The position numbers and the translations under genes are program-made. Positions 53,857 to 63,992 of a stretch of 64,000 nt of DNA are shown in pieces. The notes under the pieces were generated by a model, which was not told the origin of the DNA, made no database searches, and saw nothing but the letters and a program-made list of their open reading frames with translations. Positions within the stretch are counted from its first letter, which is position 1, and each line of letters opens with the position of its first letter. This DNA is from Phymatolithon calcareum (lineage: Eukaryota; Rhodophyta; Florideophyceae; Hapalidiales). Location of the stretch: positions 3,038,001-3,102,000 of the forward strand of contig OZ345352.1 of assembly GCA_977006965.1 (NCBI GenBank). Reading direction: 5' to 3'.

Positions 53857-55235
53857 ATGATGTTAGGTGCATATCGTACTTCCAACGTGGCTGATTTAAT
53901 GCCCCGTATCAAGTATGAAGGCCAACTCCCGAAAATCCTCATCGAAAGAGGCGTGCTGCAAGGGGACATATTGAGTCCACGTGCTTTTCGACGACGCACA
54001 GCCGTCAATGCAGGTATGAGCCTGACATCTTCGCTCAGATTTAAGAAGCTCGAATACGCCGACGATGTCGGTCTGCTGGATCAAAATGCATCTGCCGCCT
54101 TAGAGAGGCTATCTAGACTAAGCTGAGGAGCAAAGTCTGAGGCAGGACTGACCATATCCATCTCTAAAAGCTTCTCGCAGCACGTGCGAAAAGCACATAG
54201 AGTATCGCGTACAACGGAATACGATGTCAACGCAATGGATTTCAATTCAAATGGGACAACTGCAACAAGAAATGCCCATGCGGAAAGCTCCCTGGCTATT
54301 CACCGCCCGCTACACTACAAGACACCCACGCGCGTCACCGATGAGAATCCTTCCGCCCACCCCTCGCATGGCTCTACGATTGCAGTTCAGAAGTGGGATG
54401 ACCGAGGTCGACACCTTTGCGCTGTCGCGACAGTAAACAACCGACAGCGGATGCGCGTCTCCGTCGAATATTTTGATGGTTAGCCCCGGGAGTTCCTCAG
54501 GCTCACAGCCGAGCAGTGGGGACTCGTGGCACATGCGCAACCGAATGGTCCTTCCCGTTCAGGATCCATCGCCGACAGTAAAGTCCGAGAGGCATAAAGA
54601 AGGGCGGAACAAGAGAAACTGGAACACGTACGCATCGGAGAAGAAAAGCTGACGAACGTACTGCACTTTAAATACCTTGGAGTTTTGCAGTCTGCAGACG
54701 GAGATCTGCTGGTAGCCGTAGTACATCGCGCTACACTGGCTTGATCCAGTTTTAACGATTTAAAGCGAGTACTAACCGACGCCAAACTCGCGATGAAACT
54801 TGGACTCCGCTTCTTGGGCTGCTGCGTGGTATCCACTCTTCTCTATGGATGGGAGAACTGGAAGATGATCAAACAATTCAAAAGAAAACTGACTTCAAAT
54901 GCTTCCAGAACGCTATCCAAGATAACTGGTCGAAGAGTCGAAGACGAGGCTCGAGAGCCCTCACTCAAGGTCAGCCTGCTCGCCAGAGATCAGCGATGGA
55001 ATTGGCTTCGACACATACTCCGCATGGGCGAGCACCGCACGGTCCGCCAAGTGCTACTCCAGTGCGTCAAACCAACCCCAGAATCACTTTTCAGCGACGT
55101 GCTCTACCTAAACGTATACAATCAGCTCTACATATTCCAAAGGATAGAATAGAATGGAGAAAACTTAGACCCTCGAAGCGCTGTTAACCTCACATGGGTG
55201 AATTGCAGATTACAAAACAATGCCAACTCCCTTCT
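53857..55235 (+). mobile_element. LINE, copy B, with reverse-transcriptase motifs
   Basis: The frame 53857-54126 has GVLQGDILSP and YADDVGLL, the two central reverse-transcriptase motifs, with both aspartates intact. Only about 35 residues separate them, shorter than usual, so part of the fingers or palm is deleted. Further downstream, in shifted frames, are LHFKYLGVLQSADGD, VSTLLYGWENWKM, RDQRWNWLRHILRM and PESLFSDV. The 3' end, gaattgcagattacaaaaca, corresponds to copy C. Several frameshifts make it inactive. Confidence 0.8.
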
Positions 55236-56133
55236 TGAATACTCCAAGTGCACGAAGCTTGTACAGAGTGGTATTTGCCTTCTTAAAGGGGCTGTAGCAT
55301 CTTCGTGTCTGTAACTCCCTCAGGTACTAGGGATACTCCAAGGTGGGTGACTTTCGGGACATGTACGAGGCCCTTTAGACTTTCAAATTCCGCTTGACTT
55401 CCAAATCTGATCAGCTAATTTCGTGTCTTTAAATTTTGGAAACAATTGTTTCGATCCAATTTTCGATTTTCCCCCGGTTTTTAAGTCGTGTTGGACCGAT
55501 TATGGCCGGTAGAGCTCCAGAAGGATTCTGAGGTGAACTGAAATGTTATCCCCATGGGATGACATATCCCATGTCTCCCGCCGACGAAAAAATTGGTCAA
55601 ATTCCCATGTCACCCCTCCGGGATGAAAAAATAGGGGCTGACAAGCCGGTTATCGCCTCAAATTTCGGGATCGGCCATGATTCGGAACTACTCGGTAGTC
55701 CCGCCGGCGCGATTGTCGTCCCTCGGGGCCCCCGCCGGTCCGAGGGACCCAAATCACTCCCTCTTGAGGTCCTTCGTGATTCCTTATCATGGCTGGTCCT
55801 TTAAGTTTCAGGTGATAACCTATACTTGTCAAAGTTCTCATTTCTTTCTGTTGCTTCGGCATTCTACCCATATTAGAACGGAGACTCCCCACAGCAATAC
55901 CTAATTATTGAGTCGATAGACATTTCGTACTATGCACTTCGCATGGCTCGCTGCACTTTTCGATATGCCGTCTGCCTTCCATGCACTACTACAGACAGTC
56001 CTCATTAACGTGATGCAGGAGTTTAGAATATCATCGGATTTCAGAATACTAAATTCAGACATGGGGACGGCATCTTACTAAAATTGGAGCTATCGAAATG
56101 GTACGGATTTCCGGTTATTGAAGAAGAAGAATT
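55236..56133. other. Intergenic DNA
   Basis: No gene is supported. An 81-residue plus frame at 55559-55804 is Pro/Gly-rich with two PMSP words and looks non-coding. Confidence 0.35.
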
Positions 56134-56184
56134 GTAGATTTTTATTAAAAAGTTACCAGCGCATCTGCAGATACTTGGGGAAAC
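56134..56184 (-). repeat. Dispersed repeat end, copy 3
   Basis: Minus-strand copy of the repeat at 6841 and 60003: tagatttttattaaaaagtt, accagcgcatctgcagatac, ttggggaaac on the plus strand, so AATAAAAATCTA on the element's own strand. Confidence 0.5.
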
Positions 56185-56246
56185 TTTGCGAGTGCCATGC
56201 GAGCATAGCAAGGGTCTGACTTGATTTTTGACTAGTTCCGAGTATT

Positions 56247-56550
56247 GAAGCAGTGAGGATGAAAGAAAGCAGGCACAGAATTCTCTGCGCAAGATGGTTT
56301 GTAGGTTACTTTCCAAGAAATCCGCCTACATTGATAGAAGAAATGGGCAGTCAACGAGCATGGGCAGTTAGAGCACTCAGCAGAATCTTAAAGAACACTA
56401 TATGGACCCTACAGAGGAGAACAAAGTGGCCCGAGCAATTGACGAGATGCTACTAATTCTGATTAAGGCAACTGATGTTTCGAGTTTAGTAGAATACTAG
56501 GAAAGTTGCCGACTTTCCTGAAGTTGGGACACACGGTTCCTTCGAATTCT
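56247..56550 (+). mobile_element. Short retroposon, second copy
   Basis: Plus-strand homolog of the insertion at 3032-3360, with the same start (gcagtgaggatgaaagaaag) and the frame RMKESRHRILCARW, FPRNPPTLIEEMGSQ. gagtatt occurs at 56240-56246 and 56551-56557, within ttccgagtattg and ttctgagtatta, an imperfect target duplication of about 10 bp. The 3' end stops before the AATAAA present in the other copy. Confidence 0.6.
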
Positions 56551-56557
56551 GAGTATT

Positions 56558-57515
56558 ATTAAATATCTGCTTTCCGCCGTGCATTCATTAAATTTCATAA
56601 ATTGCTATTCCAAAACAATGCGCATATTCCCGCACGAGTGCTCTCGGAACATATTGAATATGCGCTGGACCATGAACTCAAAACATCATGTTCTGATGCA
56701 CATCTAGTGCATGCACCGTAGCTCCCAAGTTAGGAAAATATCATTCAGGTACTCCACGGTGGAACACCTCTTTGCGAAAGACACCCTCTAAAATAAATAG
56801 AGAATAAAAACGTTCGGTATTGTGGGCAACCTTTATTTGAAATTTTTGCCGATGATATAGAAATTGTACACTCCGAGCGCCCTGTCGGGTCCAAGAGGCT
56901 GCTAGTTTGCAGTTTTGCAGAGTTAATAATAGTGGGGACATTCGACACTAAGAATTGCTTCCAACTGCTCTGCTTCAAGCATACTGTACAGTACAGTACT
57001 GTACGTCGTTATAGTACGATCGAGATATTCAATACAGCATTAGTAGTTATTGTAGTTGCCTCCTTCCCCCACTCGAGGGGACACCAGGTACTATCATATG
57101 ATACAGCATACGACACAAACCTAATTAGGTTTTTGATGACGCAATACAGCAATGGTAACCTTGATTGGCATTGAGTGCCAATCACTATCAGATTTTCAAG
57201 CCCTTGAAGAGCACATTGTGTTGATAAGGTGCCCCCGCTTCATGAAGCAGTTCTTCAGGCGAGTGTCCGCTGCCGATGTACAGTACTGTACAGTAGGCTT
57301 CGAGCGGGGGATAACCTGCTTCAAGCTTCCGGGATCAACGTTATCAATATTAACGGAGATGATTGCAGTCAGAAGTGTTTTTCTTACAGTCTCAAACAAA
57401 GTCACCGTTCCTCTCCTGAATTTGCTTTTGTTTTACAGGCGCGGTGTGGTGTGCCCCTTTATTTATATTTACCTCCCGCCCTAGAGCGCTGCGATGTCGA
57501 TGGTAGCACAGCACT
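56558..57515. other. Upstream region of the haloperoxidase gene
   Basis: No gene is supported. A TACAGTA/TACTGTA array (tactgtacagtacagtactg) lies at about 56983-57003 and another at about 57280. A TATA-like tttatttatattt at about 57459-57471 sits some 50 bp before the start codon at 57516 and may be the core promoter. Confidence 0.45.
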
Positions 57516-59105
57516 ATGGCTCACGTTGCAGTTGTCCTTCTGCTTGCCATCTTCTGCTCCATTTCACCTCTTCCCGCTGCATCCCAATCTCCCAATGCCA
57601 AAGAGCGCCTTCAGCAGGCGTTCGCTTATGTCGCCTATCCCATTGTTTTCGACGGGATCGTGATTAAGGAACTCGAGACGCCGTTTCAGTTCCGTGCTTT
57701 GCTCTACCTGAATTTGGCAAACTGGAACGCGTGGTGCAATTATCATCCCACTGCTGTCGACATCTTCGGTCGTTCCACGTTCAAACGTCCGATTCGTGAG
57801 CACACACTTGAGAACAAGAACACGGCCGCCCTCTATGCGTTACTTCGTGTCTATGAGTCTTCCCCGCAGTCATTTGGTGGTCCGTCAGGTCTTCCTGGAT
57901 TCCGCAAGCTCATGAGTGATCGTGGCCTCGATCCCAACGATGACAGTCTAGACATGACCACTGCTGTTGGTATTGGCAATCGCGAGGGATGGGATACAGG
58001 CCGTCTTCTTCGAATCGACGGATGGAATTCCGAGGGAAATCTAGGTGGTGTCAGCAAAGGCTATCGTCTTCCGTTCTTTGATTACACTCGTTATGTACCG
58101 AAGAATAACCCATGGAAGATCAAGTTTCCTTTCCGTTGGCAGCCGTTCCTTGAGACGAACGGACTAGGTTTCTTTTTCCGCCAGGAGCACGTTGCACCCT
58201 TCGCAGGCGACTCAATAGCATTCAGTATGACGCGTAAAGAAGTCCGTCGTCAACGAGTAAGCAGTCCCTACCGGAAGCCGTGGGCAAATGTAAGGAATGC
58301 CGACCGTCGCGACGTTAAAAAACTTCGTGGCCTTGCTCGTGATGTGTTCCGCACGTCCGAGAGACTTAGCGTCAAGCAGCGTTTGCTTGCAGAGCTGTTC
58401 GACAATAAGGTGAATGCTTTCAAAACCGAGAAGAAACCGTTCGGTGTTGCGAGTATTGCTGCCGCGGTTCGCTTCGACATTTTGGGCAATGCACTTGACT
58501 GGAATTTGGACGACGATATTATCTACGGCCTCGGGGCAAACATCGCCACATTTGACTCAATGATGCTTGTGTGGAAGGAGAAGCGGCGCCAAGATGCGAT
58601 TCGACCGACGGGACAGGCGATGAAACATCTATTTGGTAACAAATGGTTCAAGGCATTCGGTGGTAACGGAAAGCGTGCCAGGTTCATCAGGGCACAAGAC
58701 TATCAGCCCTATATCCGTACAATGCCACACTCCGAATTTCCCAGTGCTTCTTCTTGCGCATGCCAGGCATTGACGGATCATGCGAAAATCGTCACAGAGG
58801 GTCGCGATTACTTCCCGTATAACATCACGTTCCCGAAAGGAAGTAGCAAGATTTACCCTGGCGAATTTCCTAACCGCGATGTCACTCTTCCCATGAATAC
58901 ATTGTCGGATTGGAACTACTTCTGTGGAGAGAGCAGGCTTTGGGCTGGCATTCACTTCAGCCCTGCGGTCCCGAGCGGTCAGCGTTTGTGCAAGAATGTT
59001 GGCAGGAAGGCTCAGAATGTCATCGATCGACTTCTCGCTGGAAAGACGGACATGACTTGGGCGACGTGGATTCCGAAGAAAGAAAGGTTCTGGGAACGGA
59101 AGTAG
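57516..59105 (+). CDS. Secreted vanadium-dependent haloperoxidase-family protein with altered active site
   Basis: The 529-residue protein has a signal peptide (VAVVLLLAIFCSISPLPAAS) and the C-terminal PAP2/vanadium-haloperoxidase signature. K356 and R363 (K-x6-R-P) are followed by FPSAS at 408-412 and R474...H480 (SRLWAGIH). Compared with fungal chloroperoxidase (K353, R360, S402, G403, H404, R490, H496), the lysine, both arginines, the serine and the vanadate-ligating histidine are kept. The acid-base histidine of PSGH is replaced: the sequence reads PSASS, with serine at 412. Family members oxidise halide with hydrogen peroxide to hypohalous acid, an antimicrobial and redox activity known in red algae. 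Whether this variant does so, or is a phosphatase-like or inactive relative, cannot be told. CACQ after the motif gives extra cysteines for disulfides. Single exon. Confidence 0.87.
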   Translation: MAHVAVVLLLAIFCSISPLPAASQSPNAKERLQQAFAYVAYPIVFDGIVIKELETPFQFRALLYLNLANWNAWCNYHPTAVDIFGRSTFKRPIREHTLENKNTAALYALLRVYESSPQSFGGPSGLPGFRKLMSDRGLDPNDDSLDMTTAVGIGNREGWDTGRLLRIDGWNSEGNLGGVSKGYRLPFFDYTRYVPKNNPWKIKFPFRWQPFLETNGLGFFFRQEHVAPFAGDSIAFSMTRKEVRRQRVSSPYRKPWANVRNADRRDVKKLRGLARDVFRTSERLSVKQRLLAELFDNKVNAFKTEKKPFGVASIAAAVRFDILGNALDWNLDDDIIYGLGANIATFDSMMLVWKEKRRQDAIRPTGQAMKHLFGNKWFKAFGGNGKRARFIRAQDYQPYIRTMPHSEFPSASSCACQALTDHAKIVTEGRDYFPYNITFPKGSSKIYPGEFPNRDVTLPMNTLSDWNYFCGESRLWAGIHFSPAVPSGQRLCKNVGRKAQNVIDRLLAGKTDMTWATWIPKKERFWERK

Positions 59106-59400
59106 AGACATACTGCGGCCTCTGGTGAATGTCAACACATGCCGTAGCTCCAGCGTGCATCGTTAGAAATCCACTGCGGTACTCTACTTTCAGTTAGTAA
59201 ACGCGTTGAATCGCATTGGGCGGGTCGCAATGTATTTTTGGACTGGATGTCACGCCCGCTGTTATGTTGCGGACCCTCGCGACTGTGCGCCGCACAGTTC
59301 GGATGTCGTTAGTCATGCTGCACACAGTAGGTGATCTGTTGGGCCATACGGGCACGTGTCTCTCGTATGTCTATGCGCTGCATCGCTCTTTTTCGGGTTC
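59106..59400. other. 3' flank of the haloperoxidase gene
   Basis: No gene is supported. Confidence 0.35.
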
Positions 59401-59870
59401 CGACCCGGGATGTCGCTAAACTCGCCCAAGGCGCTCCGGTGCAGACAAGACTGGGGACGTCAGTAACCCACCCCCCGCGTGTATCGCCGCATGGCACGGC
59501 AGACTTGGGAAGTCGGTAAACTCGACCATGGCGCCTCGGCGTAGAGACGACTAGGGACGTCGCAAACTCCCCCGCGCGGATCGGCGGGCAGGCCGAGTGA
59601 AAGTAAGTCCCAAAGAGATGCGCGGCAAGGACGACCCGGGATATCAGAAAACTCGCCCAAGGCGCTCCGACGCAGGCAAGAAGAACTGGGAGTTTGTACA
59701 AGACTGGGGACGTCAGCAACGACCCCCCGTGTATCGGCACGCGGCACAGCAGTCTCGGAAAGTCGGTAAACTCGACCACGGCGCCTCGGCGCAGAGACGA
59801 CTAGGGACGTCGCAAGCTCCCCCGCGCGCGTTGCCGGGCAGGAAAAGCGAAAAGATTCGGAGCGGCACGG
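59401..59870. repeat. GC-rich minisatellite, 231-bp unit made of ~100-bp subunits
   Basis: cgacccggga at 59401 recurs at 59632, and the following 200 bp are nearly repeated (ctcgcccaaggcgctcc, actggggacgtcag, cggtaaactcgacca, ggcgcctcggcg, gactagggacgtcgcaa). Within each unit the first and second halves resemble each other (yaaactcg-cca-ggcgc, then gggacgtc), so the ancestral unit was about 100 bp and the array now holds about four degenerate copies. Open minus-strand frames through it are by-products of the repeat. Confidence 0.75.
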
Positions 59871-60002
59871 GAAGCGAAATAATTTTCCCCCTGGAGATCC
59901 CTTTTTTGAGATCCGAGCCAGGTTTTAGAATTTTGCTCACTTTTCCGCTTTCGTTGAAATGGAGCCTTTGGGACCCTACTGAGTCCTTGTGGCTCGTCAG
60001 GA

Positions 60003-60054
60003 GTGTTGCCCTAAGCGTCCGCAGATGCGTTGGTAACACTATAATAAAAATCTC
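60003..60054 (+). repeat. Dispersed repeat end, copy 4
   Basis: gtgttgccctaagcgtccgc, agatgcgttggtaacactat, aataaaaatct; see copies at 6841, 19451 and 56134. It is followed 35 bp later by a TATA-like tatataag. Confidence 0.5.
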
Positions 60055-60123
60055 ATCTTTCTCTCTTTCTTTTTCGGGTCGGTTGAAGTATATAAGATAG
60101 TTAGTTCATTCCTCTGAGTAAGG

Positions 60124-60348
60124 ATGGAGGGACGTTCTTCGGATTTCGGCTCGACTGCTCTGATCGCCGCACGTTCAACTTCGCCTTTACGTCTCTTCGA
60201 CTACGCGGAGTTCGAGTTTTTGCCACCCTTCTTGATCCCAACCGCTGCGCTGTGCAAGCACGGTGACAATCGCGCTCAAGTCCCCCTTTTCTCTTATTCG
60301 TGCGATCGTCTCAAGGTCGACGGCCAAGTCAAGGTCGCCACCGGATGA
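60124..60348 (+). CDS. Hypothetical short ORF behind a TATA box
   Basis: The 74-residue frame (MEGRSSDFGSTALIAARSTS ... VDGQVKVATG) starts about 33 bp after a tatataag box at about 60088. I recognise no domain. A long pyrimidine tract ending in cttgtccacag (60466-60478) and a ggtaagag (60531) follow downstream, so spliced exons are conceivable, but nothing connects them. Alternatively this is the leader of a repeat element. Confidence 0.25.
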   Translation: MEGRSSDFGSTALIAARSTSPLRLFDYAEFEFLPPFLIPTAALCKHGDNRAQVPLFSYSCDRLKVDGQVKVATG

Positions 60349-61918
60349 CGACTCCAACAACTACACGCTTACTCTGTCTGATATTTATTGGGGGGTTTTT
60401 GTTGGTTTGTCTTTCTTTCCTCCTCTCTCTGTCTAGTCTCTCCCGCTCCTTTCTTCTCTCTCCTCACTTGTCCACAGAATGTAGTGAGGCACAGCCCTCC
60501 ATCTCCGTGGCGGCCAGACCTCGGTAAGAGTGCTCGAGTGTACGCGCATCTTATTACCGATCGCGTCTGCGAGGACTGCTGACACTGCGCCAGCATTCAG
60601 CCCTCCATAGTGGTAGCAATCCCGATCCCGGCAATGCCGTAGAACACGATTTTAGCTACCACATAATCTTCAAATGGGGATAAAGTCATCAGCGACCCAG
60701 CTCTTTAAAGCTGCACTTGCGCTTCTGCAGCCCTCTGAAGTCATGAAAACCCCAATCTAGTTTTTGCCGCCCCATCCATAACTGCAAATGTGAGAATTTC
60801 TACAATTGCATCACCAACCTCCTCTTTATAATCCGGGTTTTCAGCGTAAGCAAGTATGTCGGCAATTAACGTGCGAATACCAGTTATCCCTGCTACATCG
60901 GGCCTGCGCAAGACCCTCTGTATCTCTGTTATCCGCGGAGCCTCCATCTACTTTCGCGACTTTCCGGTCGGTCCGTCACCATCTTCGAAAAGCGCTCGAG
61001 GCGTTTCTGGCCTTATTGTTGCATCATCCAGTGTGACTAGCTCCTCTACATCCTCTGCGTAAAGTCTGTCGCTGCCAATGGCGTCCATATTCCCAACTTT
61101 TACCGCGCTTCCAAAAGCGTGATACCACCTGACGGCTCGTCAGATTCTTCAACCGTACACACGCTTCAAGCACATTATCTGCCACAGTTGGTTCATACTG
61201 TACGCAGTTCCCACGAGCCTAATGCTGTCAACAATTGCAACTATTGAAATTTATACTATAGCATCATCATCCGCTTCTCTGCTCCCTGGATTCTCAGATT
61301 CGCGCAGCGTGTCGGCATCGATTGCCGCAACTACACGTCGGCTGCCTCTGCCACATGGGCTGCTGAGCTACACGTGTAGTCTTTGCGATATGATATGAAT
61401 TCACTCCTGGAATATCCTCGATATATGGATTTCTGACTCCCTGACCGCAGCCATCCAGTTATCGAGGGTTGACTGAACAGTATTGTTAGATTGCGCGAAA
61501 GTTTATTTTTAAACACCAAATTTGAGAGTAAAACGGCATCCATTTTGCAAATCTTACACGGACTACAGTATACATTTTTTTTGCCGACGCATCTATTTCT
61601 TTTGGAAATGGTAGAGAAAACCCACGCAACTCAGCGCCTCCTCTTCGATACAGTACGCCTCCTTCCTCCGCTTTCTGGAGGGCTTCCTGAAAGTCTTTGT
61701 ATATCTTGATTTGCTCAAAATCCTCCCTTGCTTCATTAATGTCTTACACGTAAGCGAAGGATCGTAGCGCAACGAAAAGTATCTCAGGTGTAATGATAGT
61801 TGACAAAGGGAGCTTCAATTAAACAGATATTCAATCCAATCCTTAATGTCTTCCCCAGTCCGCGGGGATTCATCTTCTATTTCAAGGCTTTATTTAAGCA
61901 AGGACAGCTGATGAGGAA
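60349..61918. other. Gene-poor region
   Basis: No gene is supported in about 1.5 kb. TACTGTA/TACAGTA heptamers occur near 61199, 61566 and 61649. The minus-strand frame at 60741-60947 has no motif. Confidence 0.4.
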
Positions 61919-62320
61919 GTGGATGGATTATGGCGAGGTGAACGGCAATGTATGGTTCCGCATGGAGATGGGAAGACTGGCGGTGATGAGTCCGGTATGT
62001 ATGGACTTGGTGCATGGTACGACGTTGATAATATCACACAGTGCCTGGCTCGACTCATGAAGGCCGCATTTTTCAACACTCCTGGGAGGAACCTTACGTA
62101 CATTTCAAAAGTGAAGAACGCGCTCGATCTGCATGCATACTTCGGACCAGAGGGTGGATGGGGAAGAATGCGGGCTACCGACCTCCGAAAGGCAATACTG
62201 GAGCAGAGCTACGTCGACAAGGGGCAGGCGAATGAACGCGCATATCAGTCAACGTTCTGGAAGAAGGGCAAGAAGAATCGTCCGTCTGCGGCATTTTGGC
62301 AGAAATATGGCGACTTTTGA
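61919..62320 (+). CDS. Hypothetical protein, possibly a fragment
   Basis: The 133-residue frame has protein-like composition in its last 100 residues (WYDVDNITQCLARLMKAAFF, LHAYFGPEGGWGRM, TDLRKAILEQSYVDKGQANE) and ends FWQKYGDF. No family is recognised. It might be the C-terminal exon or remnant of a larger host or transposon gene; the first 25 residues look less convincing, so the true start is uncertain. Confidence 0.35.
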   Translation: MDGLWRGERQCMVPHGDGKTGGDESGMYGLGAWYDVDNITQCLARLMKAAFFNTPGRNLTYISKVKNALDLHAYFGPEGGWGRMRATDLRKAILEQSYVDKGQANERAYQSTFWKKGKKNRPSAAFWQKYGDF

Positions 62321-63164
62321 GTAGAGAAAACCGAAAATAGAAACCTGTGCAAAAGTATGATAAACCCAGGAGGATGCGGGAAACTTCGAATTTAACGTGT
62401 TTTCATATTTTCATGCATATTATACAGCATACATGGATACTGTAAAGAGCTGATCAAATTATTAAAAGCATGGTCACTCCTCAAACATCACGCAACTCGC
62501 AAAGTAAGCTGGATTAAGTGCTCGCAAATTAGCAGATTAAGAAAAGCAGCGTGGTTTATAGTGGAGTTTCTAAGTCGGTATTTTCTTTCAGATAGGCAGA
62601 ACCGAACATTTTAGTATCCGAAAGCTCTTGGTAAAACCTCACTACGCACACAGTTGAAGCATTGGAACGGGTACTGTATGCATTGAGGATCATCATCGAC
62701 ATGTTCCGTCGAATTATAGGGCCTATACTTGGGGCAAACTCTTTTCTGTATACAGGACTATCGATAAGCAAGTGTCATAGAAGTCCTAGGTAGCTAAATT
62801 TGGAACAATTACACTCTTCTGACGCACAGAGAGGGAACTTTTAGATGGGGGAGACAGGCCTTTCGTACAGTTTCCAATCGCGAGATGAGGCAAGATATGT
62901 AATTAGTTCTTTTTCAACACAATGTGAACCGAATACAAAGTAAAAGCAAGTAGTACATTACTATAGTCATTTCTCGTCTAGTGCTATTTTGAATTTTATA
63001 CAGTCTGCCATTCGAGTTGAATACTATATATAGAAAGTGACAACGAGAGTGAACGCAGGCCAATCGACGGCGGCACAATGAATTGTACTAATTGCATGCC
63101 TTTGTTTTCGTTACAACTGCTATCTGTCTTGTTCTAATAAATATTCCTAATTTGTGTGGTTTAC
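62321..63164. other. Intergenic spacer
   Basis: No gene or clear repeat is supported; the stretch is AT-rich. Confidence 0.4.
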
Positions 63165-63636
63165 AATTACTGTTGGGTACCATGAATGGCAGTACACGAG
63201 GAAAGATATCGCCGCGATGGAGACCAGAGAGCCGTTCGGTGAAGCTGTAAAGCATATCCAAACGAACCAATCGTCGCAAACACTTCGATCGAAATTTCTG
63301 GAAATGGAAGGAGACCGCCTAGAATCGAAGCGGAAAAGAAAGATACCGTACGACAAGACAAGAGAATTGCCGGCAATCCTCAAGTTCCCCAAGGTGAAGC
63401 ACAGACAACTAGCGCTGCAGTATGCCTGCGGCAGATTCCCACAGGTGTCAACAACAAGTATGACTGAAGAATTCGGCACCAGAGCCAGAGAGCATATGGA
63501 AACCCTTGAACGCACGTTAGCAGGGTACGAACTTGAAGGAGAAAAACGACTGGAAACAGAAAAGGCGCTGGATGAGCTCTTACTATTTAGCAAGACACTC
63601 ATAGAACGCATGGAGACCGAAGAAGACTTGTATTAA
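63154..63636 (+). CDS. Unknown helical protein in a retroposed copy (three-member family)
   Basis: The open frame gives 160 residues, but its first nine codons lie in the flanking target DNA. A start inside the insert is the methionine at about 63217 (METREPFGEAVKHIQ), giving 139 residues. The protein is charged and helix-prone: basic in the middle (ESKRKRKIPYDKTREL, FPKVKHRQL), acidic at the end (LERTLAGYELEGEKRLETEK, ALDELLLFSKTLIERM). Homologous, broken copies occur at 6291-6717 and 39624-39881. The family's function and whether it is a host gene or a transposon ORF are unknown to me. The intact frame means that this copy could be expressed if a promoter is near. Confidence 0.55.
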   Translation: MWFTITVGYHEWQYTRKDIAAMETREPFGEAVKHIQTNQSSQTLRSKFLEMEGDRLESKRKRKIPYDKTRELPAILKFPKVKHRQLALQYACGRFPQVSTTSMTEEFGTRAREHMETLERTLAGYELEGEKRLETEKALDELLLFSKTLIERMETEEDLY

Positions 63637-63851
63637 TCCGCAGAAGGCAAGACAAAAAGTGGTCGAGACCAAGCACCAACAATCCCGTAGAGGACTGAAA
63701 TAGGACTACTTTGAGTCCTGAGTTTTCCCGTCCGCCATTCTGGTGGACGTTTTGTGAGCTACACAAAGGTAGGTAGCATCAGAGGAAGCCTTGCCCATAT
63801 CTTCGGAAGTCTGTGGGGCTTTTAAATAAACTTGAAAGGAAAAAAAAAAAA
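63181..63851 (+). mobile_element. Retroposed cDNA with poly(A) tail and 16-bp target duplication
   Basis: aattactgttgggtac flanks the insert at 63165-63180 and 63852-63867 (the first base or two are shared with the tail). The insert is about 670 bp, contains an intact ORF, an AATAAA signal at 63825-63830 and a tail of about 14 A starting some 10 bp later. These are the marks of an mRNA copied by LINE machinery, and the perfect duplication argues for a recent event. Confidence 0.88.
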
Positions 63852-63941
63852 AATTACTGTTGGGTACTGCTTCAGTCAAGGAAAATCCTTAGTCCATTCA
63901 AGGGGCTCCGTGATTGCAGTAGATCGACGCTTTGTGAACTT

Positions 63942-63992
63942 CAAGTGGGAATTTCGTTACTTACTGTCAATAAGTAACGAAATTGCCACTTG
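63942..63992. repeat. Hairpin with 21-bp arms
   Basis: Arms 63942-63962 (caagtgggaatttcgttact, t) and 63972-63992 are complementary with one mismatch, separated by 9 nt. It may be the end of an element cut by the window edge. Confidence 0.6.

Noticed and set aside
59309-59779. 156-residue minus-strand frame
   Set aside because: It arises from the GC-rich minisatellite; its internal repeats reflect the DNA repeat and there is no recognisable domain.
60360-60540. Pyrimidine tract with cacag and ggtaagag, suggesting an exon
   Set aside because: Acceptor-like and donor-like signals occur, but there is no coding continuity on either side, and all clear genes here lack introns.
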